Shown here: piece after piece, positions 20,761 through 29,690 of the stretch
Numbering within the stretch: position 1 is the first letter of the stretch
How the letters are laid out: each line of letters starts with the position of its first letter
Assembly (NCBI GenBank): GCA_051453625.1
Contig: JBOZIK010000001.1
Span: 37,248,986-37,279,317, forward strand
Direction: 5' to 3'
Length of the DNA: 30,332 nt
Source: Welwitschia mirabilis
Lineage: Eukaryota; Gnetophyta; Gnetopsida; Welwitschiales
Translations under genes and position numbers: made by a program
The notes under the pieces: model-generated
What the model was told of the DNA's origin: nothing
The model's database searches: none
Seen by the model: only the letters and a program-made list of their open reading frames with translations

Positions 20761-21084
20761 TGTTGTGATGCCTAACCTATTTAATACACTTGTGGAGTAC
20801 CATATGAGGTCTTATTGATAGGTTTTTCTAGGAATTTACGAAAATTACATAAAGATTCCATATAGATCAAAAGATGTAATAATTTCCAATACAAGAAGCT
20901 ATTTTTGAATGATGATGAATCAAAGCAATTTGATGAATATATTATGATCGTCCTCCATGTTATGGGTACGATAGAGGGGATAATAGCTAGTAAAGTATGG
21001 TCATCCACTATGTTGTAGGGATGATAATCAGTACAATAGTTAGTGTATTTGACACGTTCTGAGCATTAAGTGATAGATGGAGTG

Positions 21085-21109
21085 TCGTCATCTATGTCGT
21101 GGGGATGAC
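21085..21109. promoter_or_regulatory. U3 hairpin of LTR D
   Basis: GTCATC (21087-21092) pairs with GATGAC (21104-21109) around TATGTCGTGGG; the sequence GTCGTCATCTATGTCG is kept in the B 3' LTR as the complement of 14610-14636. A second member, TCATCC...GGATGA at 21001-21024, has six perfect base pairs. Confidence 0.6.
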
Positions 21110-21216
21110 ACGATAGATGACAATCAAAATAATTTATAAAGTTAATTAAATTGTTATAAAAGATTGCATCTAATTCATATCTTTTCATTTCACATCCTTT
21201 GTAACCTATCCTAATC

Positions 21217-21224
21217 TATAAATA
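21217..21224 (+). promoter_or_regulatory. TATA box of LTR D
   Basis: TATAAATA inside CTATAAATAGACCC, the same octamer as in five other LTR copies of the window. The U3 hairpin at 21085-21109 ends 108 bp upstream. Confidence 0.7.
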
Positions 21225-21432
21225 GACCCTTTCAGACCCATCCTACTTTTAAGAAGGACCACCTTAGTGTTAAGCAGTGAATATTCTATTAAGGAGTTGT
21301 TGTTGTAAGTGGATGTAATTCAATTTCATTAATAAAAGCATTAATTAAATTAAAGTATTTTCAAATGTTTTATTGTTCTTTCTTATAGCTTATCTTAATT
21401 GCAATTTAAGTGATATGAATTTGTAATTGAAA

Positions 21433-21532
21433 NNNNNNNNNNNNNNNNNNNNNNNNNNNNNNNNNNNNNNNNNNNNNNNNNNNNNNNNNNNNNNNNNNNN
21501 NNNNNNNNNNNNNNNNNNNNNNNNNNNNNNNN
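21433..21532. other. assembly gap of 100 N
   Basis: The gap joins a plus-strand LTR to the minus-strand 3' end of element A. The junction between the two elements, the 3' LTR of A and the U5 of D are hidden. The other runs of N are 3953-4052, 11051-11093, 15018-15117, 21978-22637, 25822-25842, 26133-26232, 26985-27084 and 27333-27976. All reading frames made of X across them are empty. Confidence 0.95.
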
Positions 21533-21559
21533 AGATGGACAAGGGGATATCCTCCATTT

Positions 21560-21960
21560 TAAAAAGGGTATCTTCCAAGTTAATTTTTTTTTATCATGTT
21601 TAAGGTATAAGAACAGTCATCTAGAGATGTATAAAGTTTTAACCTATTATCATTTATGTTTTGGATTTCTTGATTTTGAAGATTAGAAATCTCAATGGAG
21701 CCATTAGGATGCACCCTTTCCACATGACAAGGACTAAGTAATTTAGAGATAAACTTATTATGTAATAGATGTACTCAAGTATTATACAAAATCATGAATT
21801 CTCCTAGTTCAATGAATTTATGGAGAAGCTTTTTCTCATGATGAAACTTGGCTTGGGCATTCTGGATGATATGTTAATGGATAACACTCATTATTTCCTA
21901 ATTAAGGTTTTGAAGTTGTGTTGTACAATAGTGAACATTCTTATCATGATTTAACACATT
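21560..21960 (-). pseudogene. integrase C-terminal region of element A
   Basis: The minus strand reads NAQAKFHHEKKLLHKFIELG, then FMILYNT and VHLLHNKFISKLLSPCHVER, then VHPNGSIEISNLQNQEIQ. These fit the family order (NAxxYKxKxKxxHDxxxxxRxFxxGDxVLLYNSRLKLFPGKLxSRWxGPFxVxxVxPHGxxEI). In-frame stops occur, for example after LYNT. The element B copy of the last module is at 16814-17080. Confidence 0.85.
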
Positions 21961-21977
21961 AAGTTAATGAGTAGTAC

Positions 21978-22637
21978 NNNNNNNNNNNNNNNNNNNNNNN
22001 NNNNNNNNNNNNNNNNNNNNNNNNNNNNNNNNNNNNNNNNNNNNNNNNNNNNNNNNNNNNNNNNNNNNNNNNNNNNNNNNNNNNNNNNNNNNNNNNNNNN
22101 NNNNNNNNNNNNNNNNNNNNNNNNNNNNNNNNNNNNNNNNNNNNNNNNNNNNNNNNNNNNNNNNNNNNNNNNNNNNNNNNNNNNNNNNNNNNNNNNNNNN
22201 NNNNNNNNNNNNNNNNNNNNNNNNNNNNNNNNNNNNNNNNNNNNNNNNNNNNNNNNNNNNNNNNNNNNNNNNNNNNNNNNNNNNNNNNNNNNNNNNNNNN
22301 NNNNNNNNNNNNNNNNNNNNNNNNNNNNNNNNNNNNNNNNNNNNNNNNNNNNNNNNNNNNNNNNNNNNNNNNNNNNNNNNNNNNNNNNNNNNNNNNNNNN
22401 NNNNNNNNNNNNNNNNNNNNNNNNNNNNNNNNNNNNNNNNNNNNNNNNNNNNNNNNNNNNNNNNNNNNNNNNNNNNNNNNNNNNNNNNNNNNNNNNNNNN
22501 NNNNNNNNNNNNNNNNNNNNNNNNNNNNNNNNNNNNNNNNNNNNNNNNNNNNNNNNNNNNNNNNNNNNNNNNNNNNNNNNNNNNNNNNNNNNNNNNNNNN
22601 NNNNNNNNNNNNNNNNNNNNNNNNNNNNNNNNNNNNN
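21978..22637. other. 660-N gap inside the integrase of element A
   Basis: The flanks are KLNNVLW on one side and the region before NAQAKF on the other. In related integrases these are about 65-80 residues apart (about 200-240 bases), so 660 N is larger than needed. Either the gap size is only an estimate or another insertion sits inside it. Confidence 0.6.
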
Positions 22638-23260
22638 GTCCATAGCACATTATTAAGTTTGAGAGACCAAGATTTCTTATTTTTGAAAATAAGTTTCTAG
22701 AGTATCTTCTTAATTCCTTTATTAGCATTCTTAGATTAACCATTTATTTGAGGATGATAGGCATTTGCATTTCTATGTTCAATTACTACAAAAAGGAGGA
22801 GTTTTCTAAGAACCTTATTAATGAAGTGGTTTCCGTGATTATTAATTAAGATTCTAGAAAAGTCAAACCTATGGAAGATATTGGATTTTAAAAAGGAACA
22901 CATAGATTTGACATCATTAATTTGAGGATGAATTACTTCAACCCATTCATGACATAGTCTATGATTACTAAGATGTAATTCTTGTTGTAAGAAAATGGTT
23001 TAAGAGGGCCTATAAAATCTATACCATATTAATCAAAAGGTTCACAATCAAAAATAGGTTGTAAGAATATATCATAAGATTTGATTAGGCTTCCCAAACA
23101 TTAACATGTATCACATCTTCACGCATGATCAAAAAAGTCTTTAAAAAATGTAAGCAAATAGAAGCTAGAATGAAGAATTTTGATAACCATTGTTTAACCA
23201 CTAAAGTGACCTCCACCTACATCATCATGACAAAGGGAAAGAATGTCAAGTTATTCCTAC
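22638..23260 (-). pseudogene. integrase zinc finger and catalytic core of element A
   Basis: In order from 23260 down: the HHCC-type finger (GGGHFSG, then KILHSSFY, then CDTC), the first catalytic region YGIDFIGPLKPFSYNKNYIL followed by VIIDYV, then INNHGNHF where the family has ISDGGSHF, so the second catalytic Asp is Asn (22838-22840). Next comes NAYHPQING followed by a stop at 22736-22738 where the family has Gln, and KSWSLKLNNVLW at the gap edge. Stops at 23101-23103 (after CDTC) and in GHFSG* also replace Gln-type positions. Between 23261 and 23641 the region should hold the RNase H to integrase connection; only fragments are readable. Confidence 0.9.
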
Positions 23261-23641
23261 TCTAGCACATACTTATGCATGATTTTATCTTTATATCTTT
23301 GGTAGAGGTATGACTCATTCCATTCATAATTCCCTATTCTATGGAGAAAAGATTTTCTTTGATTAGAAGTCCAATGTTAGAGGGTTTTAAAAGTGATAAG
23401 ATAGTTCACAATATTAGTATATTAAGGAGTGAGATGTTGAGAGGATATAGCAGATAAATTATGAATGTAAAATAATTATTCATTAGAAAAGAAATCCTCG
23501 ATGAAAATATTGGAAGAGAAATGAAAAGGATATCTTTCTTGAGGTATTCTTGAAAGATGATCAACAACATGATTATTTTTACCTTCTTTACTTATGGTCA
23601 TTAAGTTGAATTTTTACATGAGAAGTATCCATCAAATAAGT
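23261..23641 (-). other. decayed RNase H-integrase connection of element A
   Basis: This stretch lies between the RNase H end and the integrase finger, where the family keeps a variable tether. Readable motifs are few. I see no separate gene and no inserted repeat. Confidence 0.5.
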
Positions 23642-24037
23642 CTAGTACTTGAATTTTTTTGTCATAAGGTAGCGAATGGTTGCATGATTAGTGTAGACAT
23701 CAATATGAAAACCAAAAAAGTAATGTATTAGTTTATCAAGATAAAAGATGATAGCAAGCGTTTCTTTTTTAGTGGTGATATAATTCAATTTAGGTCTTGA
23801 AAGAATTTTACTAATATAAGTAATAACTTTTTCTTCCTTTCTATGTTTTTGTCCTAAAACTCCACCTATGGCAATATCGCTATCATCATACATTAATTTA
23901 AAATCTATGATCAAATTAAGTCCTCTTATAATGGGTTTAGAAATGATTTTATCCTTAATATTTTCAAAGGAATTTTTATAATCTTTACTCCAATCAAACT
24001 TAGCATCTTTTTCAAGGAGGGAATGAAGGGTTTGCAA
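23642..24037 (-). pseudogene. RNase H domain of element A (open frame of 131 codons)
   Basis: This is the longest genuinely open coding stretch in the window. It begins near the RT end (LLEKDAKFDW, then FENIKDKIISKPII) and shows FKLMYDDSDIAIGGVLGQ, where the family has (D/C)DASDxAVGAVLGQ, then VITYISKILSRPKLNYITTK, KETLAIIF with the catalytic Glu, and VYTNHATIRYLM, where the family has VYTDHAALKYL. The TDH Asp is therefore Asn (23687-23689). RNase H degrades the RNA of the RNA-DNA hybrid during reverse transcription. The Met at 24037 is an internal codon and not a real start, since the domain belongs to a polyprotein. Confidence 0.93.
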
Positions 24038-24740
24038 ATCTTGACATAGTCCTTAATAAATATTCGATAAAATTAAGCATGCTTAAGAAAGAATCTCACT
24101 TGTTTAACATTTCTTGGAGGAAAGAGATTCTTGATGATGTCTATCTTAGAAGGGTTTAATCTAATATCATTACAAGAAATGTGATGACCAAGTAAAATTT
24201 CATCCCTCATAAGAAAATGATTCTTCTCCTAACTAAGATAAAGGCCACTCTCTATACAATGATTAAGAACTTTTTCTAATCTTTCCAAGGTTTGTTCAAA
24301 AGAGTCATCAAAGATAGAAACATTATCCATAAAGATCTCAATAGAATCCTCAATATACCCATTATGACTCTTTGGAAGGTTCTCAGAGCATTACATCACC
24401 CAAAGGAATTTTTTTTAAAGGCAAAAGCAGCAAAAGAGAAGATGAAGGTTGTCTTAAATTTATCTTCATTGGTAATGCACACTTGGATGTAATCACTATA
24501 TTCATTAAGAAATAAATAGTAAGCATGACCTTGAATCCTATCAAGAACTTAATCAAGAAAAGGCAAGGGGTAATGATATTTCTTGGTTACATCATTTGGT
24601 TTTCTAAAATCAATGCATAATCATAACTTTCCTCTCTTTTTAGGTACTATAGTAAGAGAACTAACCCATTTACTATAAAAAATGGTATACATGATATCTA
24701 TGTCCATAAGCTTTATGATTTCATCCTTGACTACTTACTT
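24038..24740 (-). pseudogene. reverse transcriptase of element A
   Basis: Readable from 24730 down: VKDEIIKLMDIDIMYTI, SKWVSSLTIVPKKRGKL, CIDFRKPNDVTKKYHYPLPF, YIQVCITNEDKFKTTFIF, IEIFMDNVSIFDDSFEQTLE, LEKVLNHC, LGHHISCNDIRLNPSKIDII and VKQVRFFLKHA. The catalytic box reads FMDN where the family has (Y/F)(V/M)DD; the AAT codon at 24322-24324 replaces the second Asp. In-frame stops sit at 24621-24623 (TGA at a family Arg), 24549-24551 (TAA at the Gln of FxDQxL) and 24229-24231 (TAG at the Trp of NWEKCHF). One shift lies near 24370-24410, where a plus-strand frame of 66 codons at 24292-24492 is only a shadow. Confidence 0.92.
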
Positions 24741-25305
24741 AATGATAAGATTAAGTCTTCTTTGAGGTTTCTAATGAGTTTAGCATTATTATTTAGGTGA
24801 ATTTTGTATTGAATAATATGAGGAATAACACTAAGATCTTTATGAGTCTAAGTACAAGCTTTTATTTTTGAAGTAAGAAGTTGAATTTAGGATTTTTCTT
24901 AGGAAGGATGAAGTTCAAAATTAATGATTAATGGTTTACTAGGATTATTATTTAGGGAAATGTATTTTAAACCATTGGATAAGTCTTTACATTGAAGATC
25001 ATTTTCATCCTTCACAGTTGTAGAACACCCATTTTGATGTGAAATATTTTTAATGGATCTTACATGTTGGATATCATGATCAAGTGTGGGATCAAATTTC
25101 TCATGAAAATCATCATTGGAAAAGTGTTTTAAGAGATCTTGGTTGATATTGGAAGGATTTTAGAAGTTTAAAGATTTAATAATAATAGAAGATTCCTCTT
25201 CATTATCAAACAAGGTAGAGTCATGTAATGTAATGAACCTTTCCTCTAAAGGATGATGTTGGACTAACATAGAGGACCTAACCTTTTATTTCATGTTTAA
25301 TTCAT
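24741..25305 (-). pseudogene. protease-RT linker of element A
   Basis: The readable pieces SSIIIKSLNF, HDIQHVRSI, KDENDLQCKDLSNGLKYISL and PLIINFELHPS match the element B linker almost word for word. In the family this tether ends with the PVIIxxxLxxxxxxxLLxVL block before RT. Part of the A linker (24757-24893) is absent from B. Confidence 0.82.
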
Positions 25306-25710
25306 CTCCCATGTCTTTCTTAGTGTTATTTAATTGCCTATATGATACTTCATCATCCCCATATAATATCAATAACACAACAGACTATTACATAAAAGGC
25401 TCTTCTTAAAGTAGAGGGTATCCTTCATTATGCTCAACCTCAATTATGACCACATCTATAATGTAGAAAGACTCCTCAATTTGAATCACTGAGTCTTTGA
25501 TTATGGCATTAGCTAATTCCAACACCATTCTAGTAAGTTTAATCCTCCATTATAATCTAAAATTTTTACAAATATACAAAGGCATAATGTTTACACTTTC
25601 CCCTATGTATATTAAGGCTTTCTTAATTTTATTATGTTCCTCTAAAACAACACAAATAATGGATATCCCCAGACCTTTAAACTTAGGACATTTTTAAAAA
25701 ACCAAGTTGG
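25306..25710 (-). pseudogene. aspartic protease of element A
   Basis: From 25690 down the minus strand reads KFKGLGISIICVVL, KKALIYIGESVNIMPLYICK, then MVLELANAIIKDSVIQIEES, FYIIDVVIIEVEHNEGYPLL. The family has (K/R)ALCDLGASVNLMPLxVCK, so the catalytic DLGA reads YIGE and the active Asp is Tyr (25607-25609). The GRPF turn that should follow is broken by a stop and shift near 25390. A 66-codon plus-strand frame at 25497-25697 is antisense to this and not a gene. Confidence 0.88.
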
Positions 25711-26580
25711 GAAGGGATTGTACAATGAATACTTTACTTGGGATTTACTCTCTTGTTTTCTTCTCATTAAGTCCTTTCTAATTTTATTGTACTTGGGATT
25801 ATCTTGAAGGGTCTTTGAAAANNNNNNNNNNNNNNNNNNNNNTTCATAATTTCCTTCAAATACTCATAATAAGTTAGATATGTATCTAATTTATCCATAC
25901 ATGGGGTAGTTTTCTTCTTTAGATATTAGTTGTTATTATTGGATTTAGAGTTTAGAGTATGAGAAAGGTTTAGTTGATCAAGAATTTTAACATCATTTTC
26001 TTGAGGTACTTCCTCATATTTGTGAAAAGAAGTTAAGGGTTTTTCATGGGTAGTAGTATCATGTCCACTTCTTATTATTAATTTCTAATCTTTTTCACAT
26101 CATTTGGGTTTGTAATAGTTTGGATAGCAAGTNNNNNNNNNNNNNNNNNNNNNNNNNNNNNNNNNNNNNNNNNNNNNNNNNNNNNNNNNNNNNNNNNNNN
26201 NNNNNNNNNNNNNNNNNNNNNNNNNNNNNNNNGGAATAGTTTGGATAGTAAGTGATCCTTTAGGCCTTTTATTTCTTAGCATTTTTTGTTAAAGGAGTCC
26301 AATCAAATTTTTTAAGTTCTTGTTTTGATTTTCTAGAATCACATTAATGGTATCTTGCATCTTTTTGAGTTGTTCCATTATGTCCTTACAAGAGTTATTT
26401 CTATTATAGTTGGAAAAATTGGGCTGAGAGTATGGCTTTGGAATTTTTTATGAAAGAAGGGTTTGAAAGATGTTGAAGACTCATTATTTCATGGTGGATA
26501 TAATTAGTTTCTTCTAAATTTTTTTAGCCTTTGATTGAATGCATAAACTTCATTGAACATGGCTTCTCTACAAGTTGATA
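25711..26580 (-). pseudogene. pre-protease spacer of element A
   Basis: Pieces such as DKLDTYLTYYEYLKEIMN and FSKTLQDNPKYNKI lie here, between the CCHC knuckle and protease. They resemble the spacer of related elements only loosely and are interrupted by gaps at 25822-25842 and 26133-26232. The 19-base text AATAGTTTGGATAGCAAGT (26114-26132) recurs with one change at 26235-26253 on the other side of the second gap, again an unmerged contig overlap. Confidence 0.65.
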
Positions 26581-26586
26581 AGCTGG

Positions 26587-26628
26587 GCATTCTTTAGTAG
26601 GGTGAGAGTTTTCATCACATATTTCACA
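26587..26628 (-). other. CCHC zinc knuckle of Gag, element A
   Basis: The minus strand reads CEICDENSHPTKEC, an intact C-x2-C-x4-H-x4-C knuckle followed by PAYQ. This is the nucleocapsid RNA-binding motif of Gag. It is one of the few motifs in A with all its key residues kept, and it fixes the order gag then protease. Confidence 0.9.
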
Positions 26629-26639
26629 ATGGTTGAGTT

Positions 26640-27332
26640 GATTTAGTAATTTTGCATCAATTAATGCTTTTTTGTAACTCTATAAGGTACTAGTAAGATC
26701 ACTTAGTAGGTTGTTAACCTTTGGTTGTTCTTTTTCATGTTGCACATTTTTCAAATCTCTAAGCATTTCACCTACAGTTCTAATGAATTCTTTCTACAAG
26801 GTATTCTAATAATTTTTAAGCATCATCTAAGACTAAATTTAGTAAATTCCATCACATAAAAAACCTATCATTTATTTAGTTTTACTATTCAATCCACTCT
26901 AGAAGTGATCAATAAGTTCTTCTTTTGAAAACTTATTTACTGGATTGAATACTATGGATATAAAAAATATTTCATATGTTGATGNNNNNNNNNNNNNNNN
27001 NNNNNNNNNNNNNNNNNNNNNNNNNNNNNNNNNNNNNNNNNNNNNNNNNNNNNNNNNNNNNNNNNNNNNNNNNNNNNNNNNNNNATTCCAACTCTGAAGG
27101 CTTTTGTATTTGATGGTTTTAAGCCAATTTTTTTGCTTTTTCCTCTAAGGTAAAGGAAACAGTGATCATATAGATTCTATCTGAAATTTTGTTTTTCCCA
27201 TTCCCAGAGTGAGGATGAATTATTCAATCTCAGCTATGTGTTGGAATGAGTCCTCATTAGGTTCTCTAAAAAAGGTAGGATAGGCATTTAAGTTCTTTAA
27301 CTCTACATCATCTCTAGTGGGTAGGTTAAATG
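26640..27332 (-). pseudogene. Gag of element A, N-terminal end in a gap
   Basis: At the high-coordinate end the minus strand reads FNLPTRDDVELKNLNAYPTF, then FQHIAEIE. This is the same text as in gag C at about 29758-29865 (RDDVELKNLHAY; LQHIADIE), so A and C share a gag variant. The capsid middle is split by the gap 26985-27084 and by stops. The region from 26640 to 26980 leads into the knuckle. The start codon and leader are hidden by the gap 27333-27976. Confidence 0.82.
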
Positions 27333-28252
27333 NNNNNNNNNNNNNNNNNNNNNNNNNNNNNNNNNNNNNNNNNNNNNNNNNNNNNNNNNNNNNNNNNNNN
27401 NNNNNNNNNNNNNNNNNNNNNNNNNNNNNNNNNNNNNNNNNNNNNNNNNNNNNNNNNNNNNNNNNNNNNNNNNNNNNNNNNNNNNNNNNNNNNNNNNNNN
27501 NNNNNNNNNNNNNNNNNNNNNNNNNNNNNNNNNNNNNNNNNNNNNNNNNNNNNNNNNNNNNNNNNNNNNNNNNNNNNNNNNNNNNNNNNNNNNNNNNNNN
27601 NNNNNNNNNNNNNNNNNNNNNNNNNNNNNNNNNNNNNNNNNNNNNNNNNNNNNNNNNNNNNNNNNNNNNNNNNNNNNNNNNNNNNNNNNNNNNNNNNNNN
27701 NNNNNNNNNNNNNNNNNNNNNNNNNNNNNNNNNNNNNNNNNNNNNNNNNNNNNNNNNNNNNNNNNNNNNNNNNNNNNNNNNNNNNNNNNNNNNNNNNNNN
27801 NNNNNNNNNNNNNNNNNNNNNNNNNNNNNNNNNNNNNNNNNNNNNNNNNNNNNNNNNNNNNNNNNNNNNNNNNNNNNNNNNNNNNNNNNNNNNNNNNNNN
27901 NNNNNNNNNNNNNNNNNNNNNNNNNNNNNNNNNNNNNNNNNNNNNNNNNNNNNNNNNNNNNNNNNNNNNNNNNNNNTACTTATGAGGATTTTGGAGATAC
28001 AAGAAGGAAATATCAGAAATGTTCGATTTTTATCCAAATTTGATGTATTAAAGGTACTTTCTAATGCACAGAGCTTTGAAGAAGGATTAGTGACATAAAT
28101 GCTAAGTTCTCTTTAAGTAAATAATTAAAGAAGATAATTATCCCTTCCATGGTCTTTACGATAGACAAGATAATGACTACTGATGTGGACTATTGAATCA
28201 CTACTGAGTTATTATTCTAAGTCATATTTTATTAATTTTCTATCATACCTCT

Positions 28253-28268
28253 TATCATCTGGATGATA
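28253..28268. promoter_or_regulatory. U3 hairpin of LTR C
   Basis: TATCATC and GATGATA pair perfectly over seven bases with only TG between them, 124 bp upstream of the TATA box. GGATGACACTGACATG follows, so related half-sites are clustered. Confidence 0.65.
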
Positions 28269-28391
28269 GTTTGGATGACACTGACATGTAACCGACTCTA
28301 ACAGCAACTCATAAACATTTCGTCCATTTTTGAATTGTAAATGAGTGTGTCTTTCTGCACCTATCATTTGTCTTTTTTTACTGTGAGTTGT

Positions 28392-28399
28392 TATAAATA
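28392..28399 (+). promoter_or_regulatory. TATA box of LTR C
   Basis: TATAAATA within GTTATAAATAAACCCC. It is the core promoter signal shared by all LTR copies here. Transcription of element C would start about 25-35 bases downstream. Confidence 0.75.
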
Positions 28400-28973
28400 A
28401 ACCCCTTTTCAACTCTCCTTCTCATCTTCATTGCACCGAAAATTCTCATGATAGGAGATTGAAGAGCAAGAGATCCATCTTAACTGTTGTAGAAAGATGT
28501 GTACTTAGTAGAGGGCTGTGTATCATCCATTGAGATCAGGCTACTTTATAATCAAGATTCTTGTTACTTTTTAATACAAAAACCTTATTTTATTTTGATT
28601 TCATATTTGCATCATAGATTTTCTAATGATTCTTATAGTATATGTTGCCGTAGATCTAGTGACAATTTCATGGATAATATATATTATCAAGAATAGCCTT
28701 TGTTAAGGCTGAAAGCAAGTAGTATTAATTTATTTTGCATTCATCTAGATTAGTTGCACTTTGCATTTGCATTGCATTCCTTTATTTCCCTACATTGTTA
28801 TTTATTTCTGGTTCTTATCTGATTTTGCAAAGCAATCTAAGTCTTATATCATAGTCTTTAATGTGAATATGACATTTTGGGTATACTCCAATTTACTAAA
28901 ATATCTATTTTGGTTATAAATAATAGGATCTCTTTAAATATAAAAACTTTCATAAATACACACAGCAACATCT

Positions 28974-28991
28974 TGGTGCTATTCCCAGGGA
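28974..28991 (+). other. primer-binding site of element C (tRNA-Asp type)
   Basis: TGGTGCTATTCCCAGGGA lies three bases after the LTR end and agrees with 13 of 18 bases of the Athila-type site TGGCGCCGTTGCCGGGGA as remembered. The text GGGAAGGC continues as in element B. It marks the start of minus-strand DNA synthesis. Confidence 0.8.
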
Positions 28992-29690
28992 AGGCTATTT
29001 AGGAGTACAAGGGTTATCATCATTCAAGTAAATATATCAGACCTATATTTGGTTATTGTCTATGAAACATTGTATTTTATTAGGAGCTGTAGGTTTTTTG
29101 TGTGCAATATTTTAGTTTCATATTTTTGGTTTCAAGTTTCTGTAAAAATTTGTGGTCATCCCCTTTGTCATCTTTATGATGGATAGGATGATAATGTGTG
29201 ATTTTTGTTTTTGATTTTATTTTTGAATTATGATTTTTTCTAAAATAAATTAGTTTTTTAATCTCTTGTGATGTCTAAATGACTAGAAGAATGACAGTCC
29301 TTTTCTCTAAGTTTTCTGATTTTTGTTTTTGATTTTGGTTCTGTTTCTATTTTTTTGGTTTCTATGTGTGTCATCCCTTCTGTCATCCCCATCATAGATA
29401 AGATGATGATCTGTTATTTTTTTTTATCTATTTTTATTATTTGCTATTTTTAGAATGCTATAATATGATCAATATTAAGAAGAAATATCAAAGAAAAAGG
29501 CTGCTAATAGAAAAAACATTAAAGAAGAATTGGTGGATAGAGAAAATGAATCAGAAAAGCAATCTCCAAGTGCACTCAATCCTCTTTCCAAATTTATTTT
29601 TCTGAGTTAGATTTTCTTAACAAAAACCTTATAGAAGGAGAGAACCAATTTACAATGTTGAGTGCCTCCCATAAGCAAACAGGTCATAGG
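28992..29690 (+). other. leader of element C with two hairpin modules
   Basis: About 0.7 kb of untranslated leader between the primer-binding site and gag. Hairpin modules lie at 29156-29191 (outer arms TCATCC/GGATGA with an inner CATC/GATG pair) and about 29370-29416 (TCATCCCTTCTGTCATCCCC, then ATCATAGATAAGATGATGAT). The 20-base text TGATTTTTGTTTTTGATTTT occurs exactly twice (29199-29218 and 29317-29336), so the leader holds a degenerate internal duplication. Such structured leaders often hold packaging or dimerisation signals, but that is inference. Confidence 0.6.

Larger units (their letters stand above)
20761..21432 (+). repeat. Athila-like LTR D, plus strand, cut by a gap
   Basis: It starts TGTTGTGATGCCTAACC, like the 5' LTR of B. 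It runs collinear with the complement of the B 3' LTR (for example CTATAAATAGACCCT at 21216 against the complement of 14393-14403). TATAAATA is at 21217-21224 and an AATAAA poly(A)-type signal at 21331-21336. Hairpins lie at 20947-20972, 21001-21024 and 21085-21109. The last about 350 bases of U5 are missing at the gap 21433-21532. A 75-codon minus-strand frame at 20781-21008 is a chance opening. Confidence 0.8.
21533..27332 (-). mobile_element. Athila/Tat-like Ty3/gypsy element A (coding part)
   Basis: The minus strand carries, in order from high to low coordinates, gag, a CCHC knuckle, the pre-protease spacer, protease, linker, RT, RNase H, and integrase with its C-terminal domain. The order RT-RNase H-integrase is that of Ty3/gypsy. 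Every domain is broken by stops or shifts, and key Asp residues are replaced, so it cannot move on its own. Both ends are hidden by gaps (21433-21532 and 27333-27976), so no LTR of A is certain. Element B is a deleted relative, and C shares its gag variant. Confidence 0.88.
27977..28970 (+). repeat. 5' LTR of element C, start hidden in a gap
   Basis: TACTTATGAGGATTTTGG at 27977 matches the B 3' LTR about 35 bases from its start (TACTTATGGAGCATAAT), so almost the whole LTR is present. It ends ATAAATACACACAGCAACA and is followed by a primer-binding site, which makes it a 5' LTR. TATAAATA is at 28392-28399 and the U3 hairpin at 28253-28268. A 66-codon minus-strand frame (28212-28412) and a 65-codon plus-strand frame (28499-28696) are chance openings. 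Confidence 0.88.

Noticed and set aside
21951-22743. Long reading frames of 229-259 codons on both strands
   Set aside because: They consist almost wholly of X from the 660-N gap. Only the edge residues are real, and those belong to the integrase relic in another frame.
24292-24492. Plus-strand frame of 66 codons
   Set aside because: It is antisense to the reverse transcriptase of element A, whose conserved motifs are on the minus strand.
27220-28043. Reading frames of 222-260 codons over 27220-28043
   Set aside because: They are produced by the 644-N gap. The one real part is the gag end at 27220-27332 on the minus strand, annotated as such.
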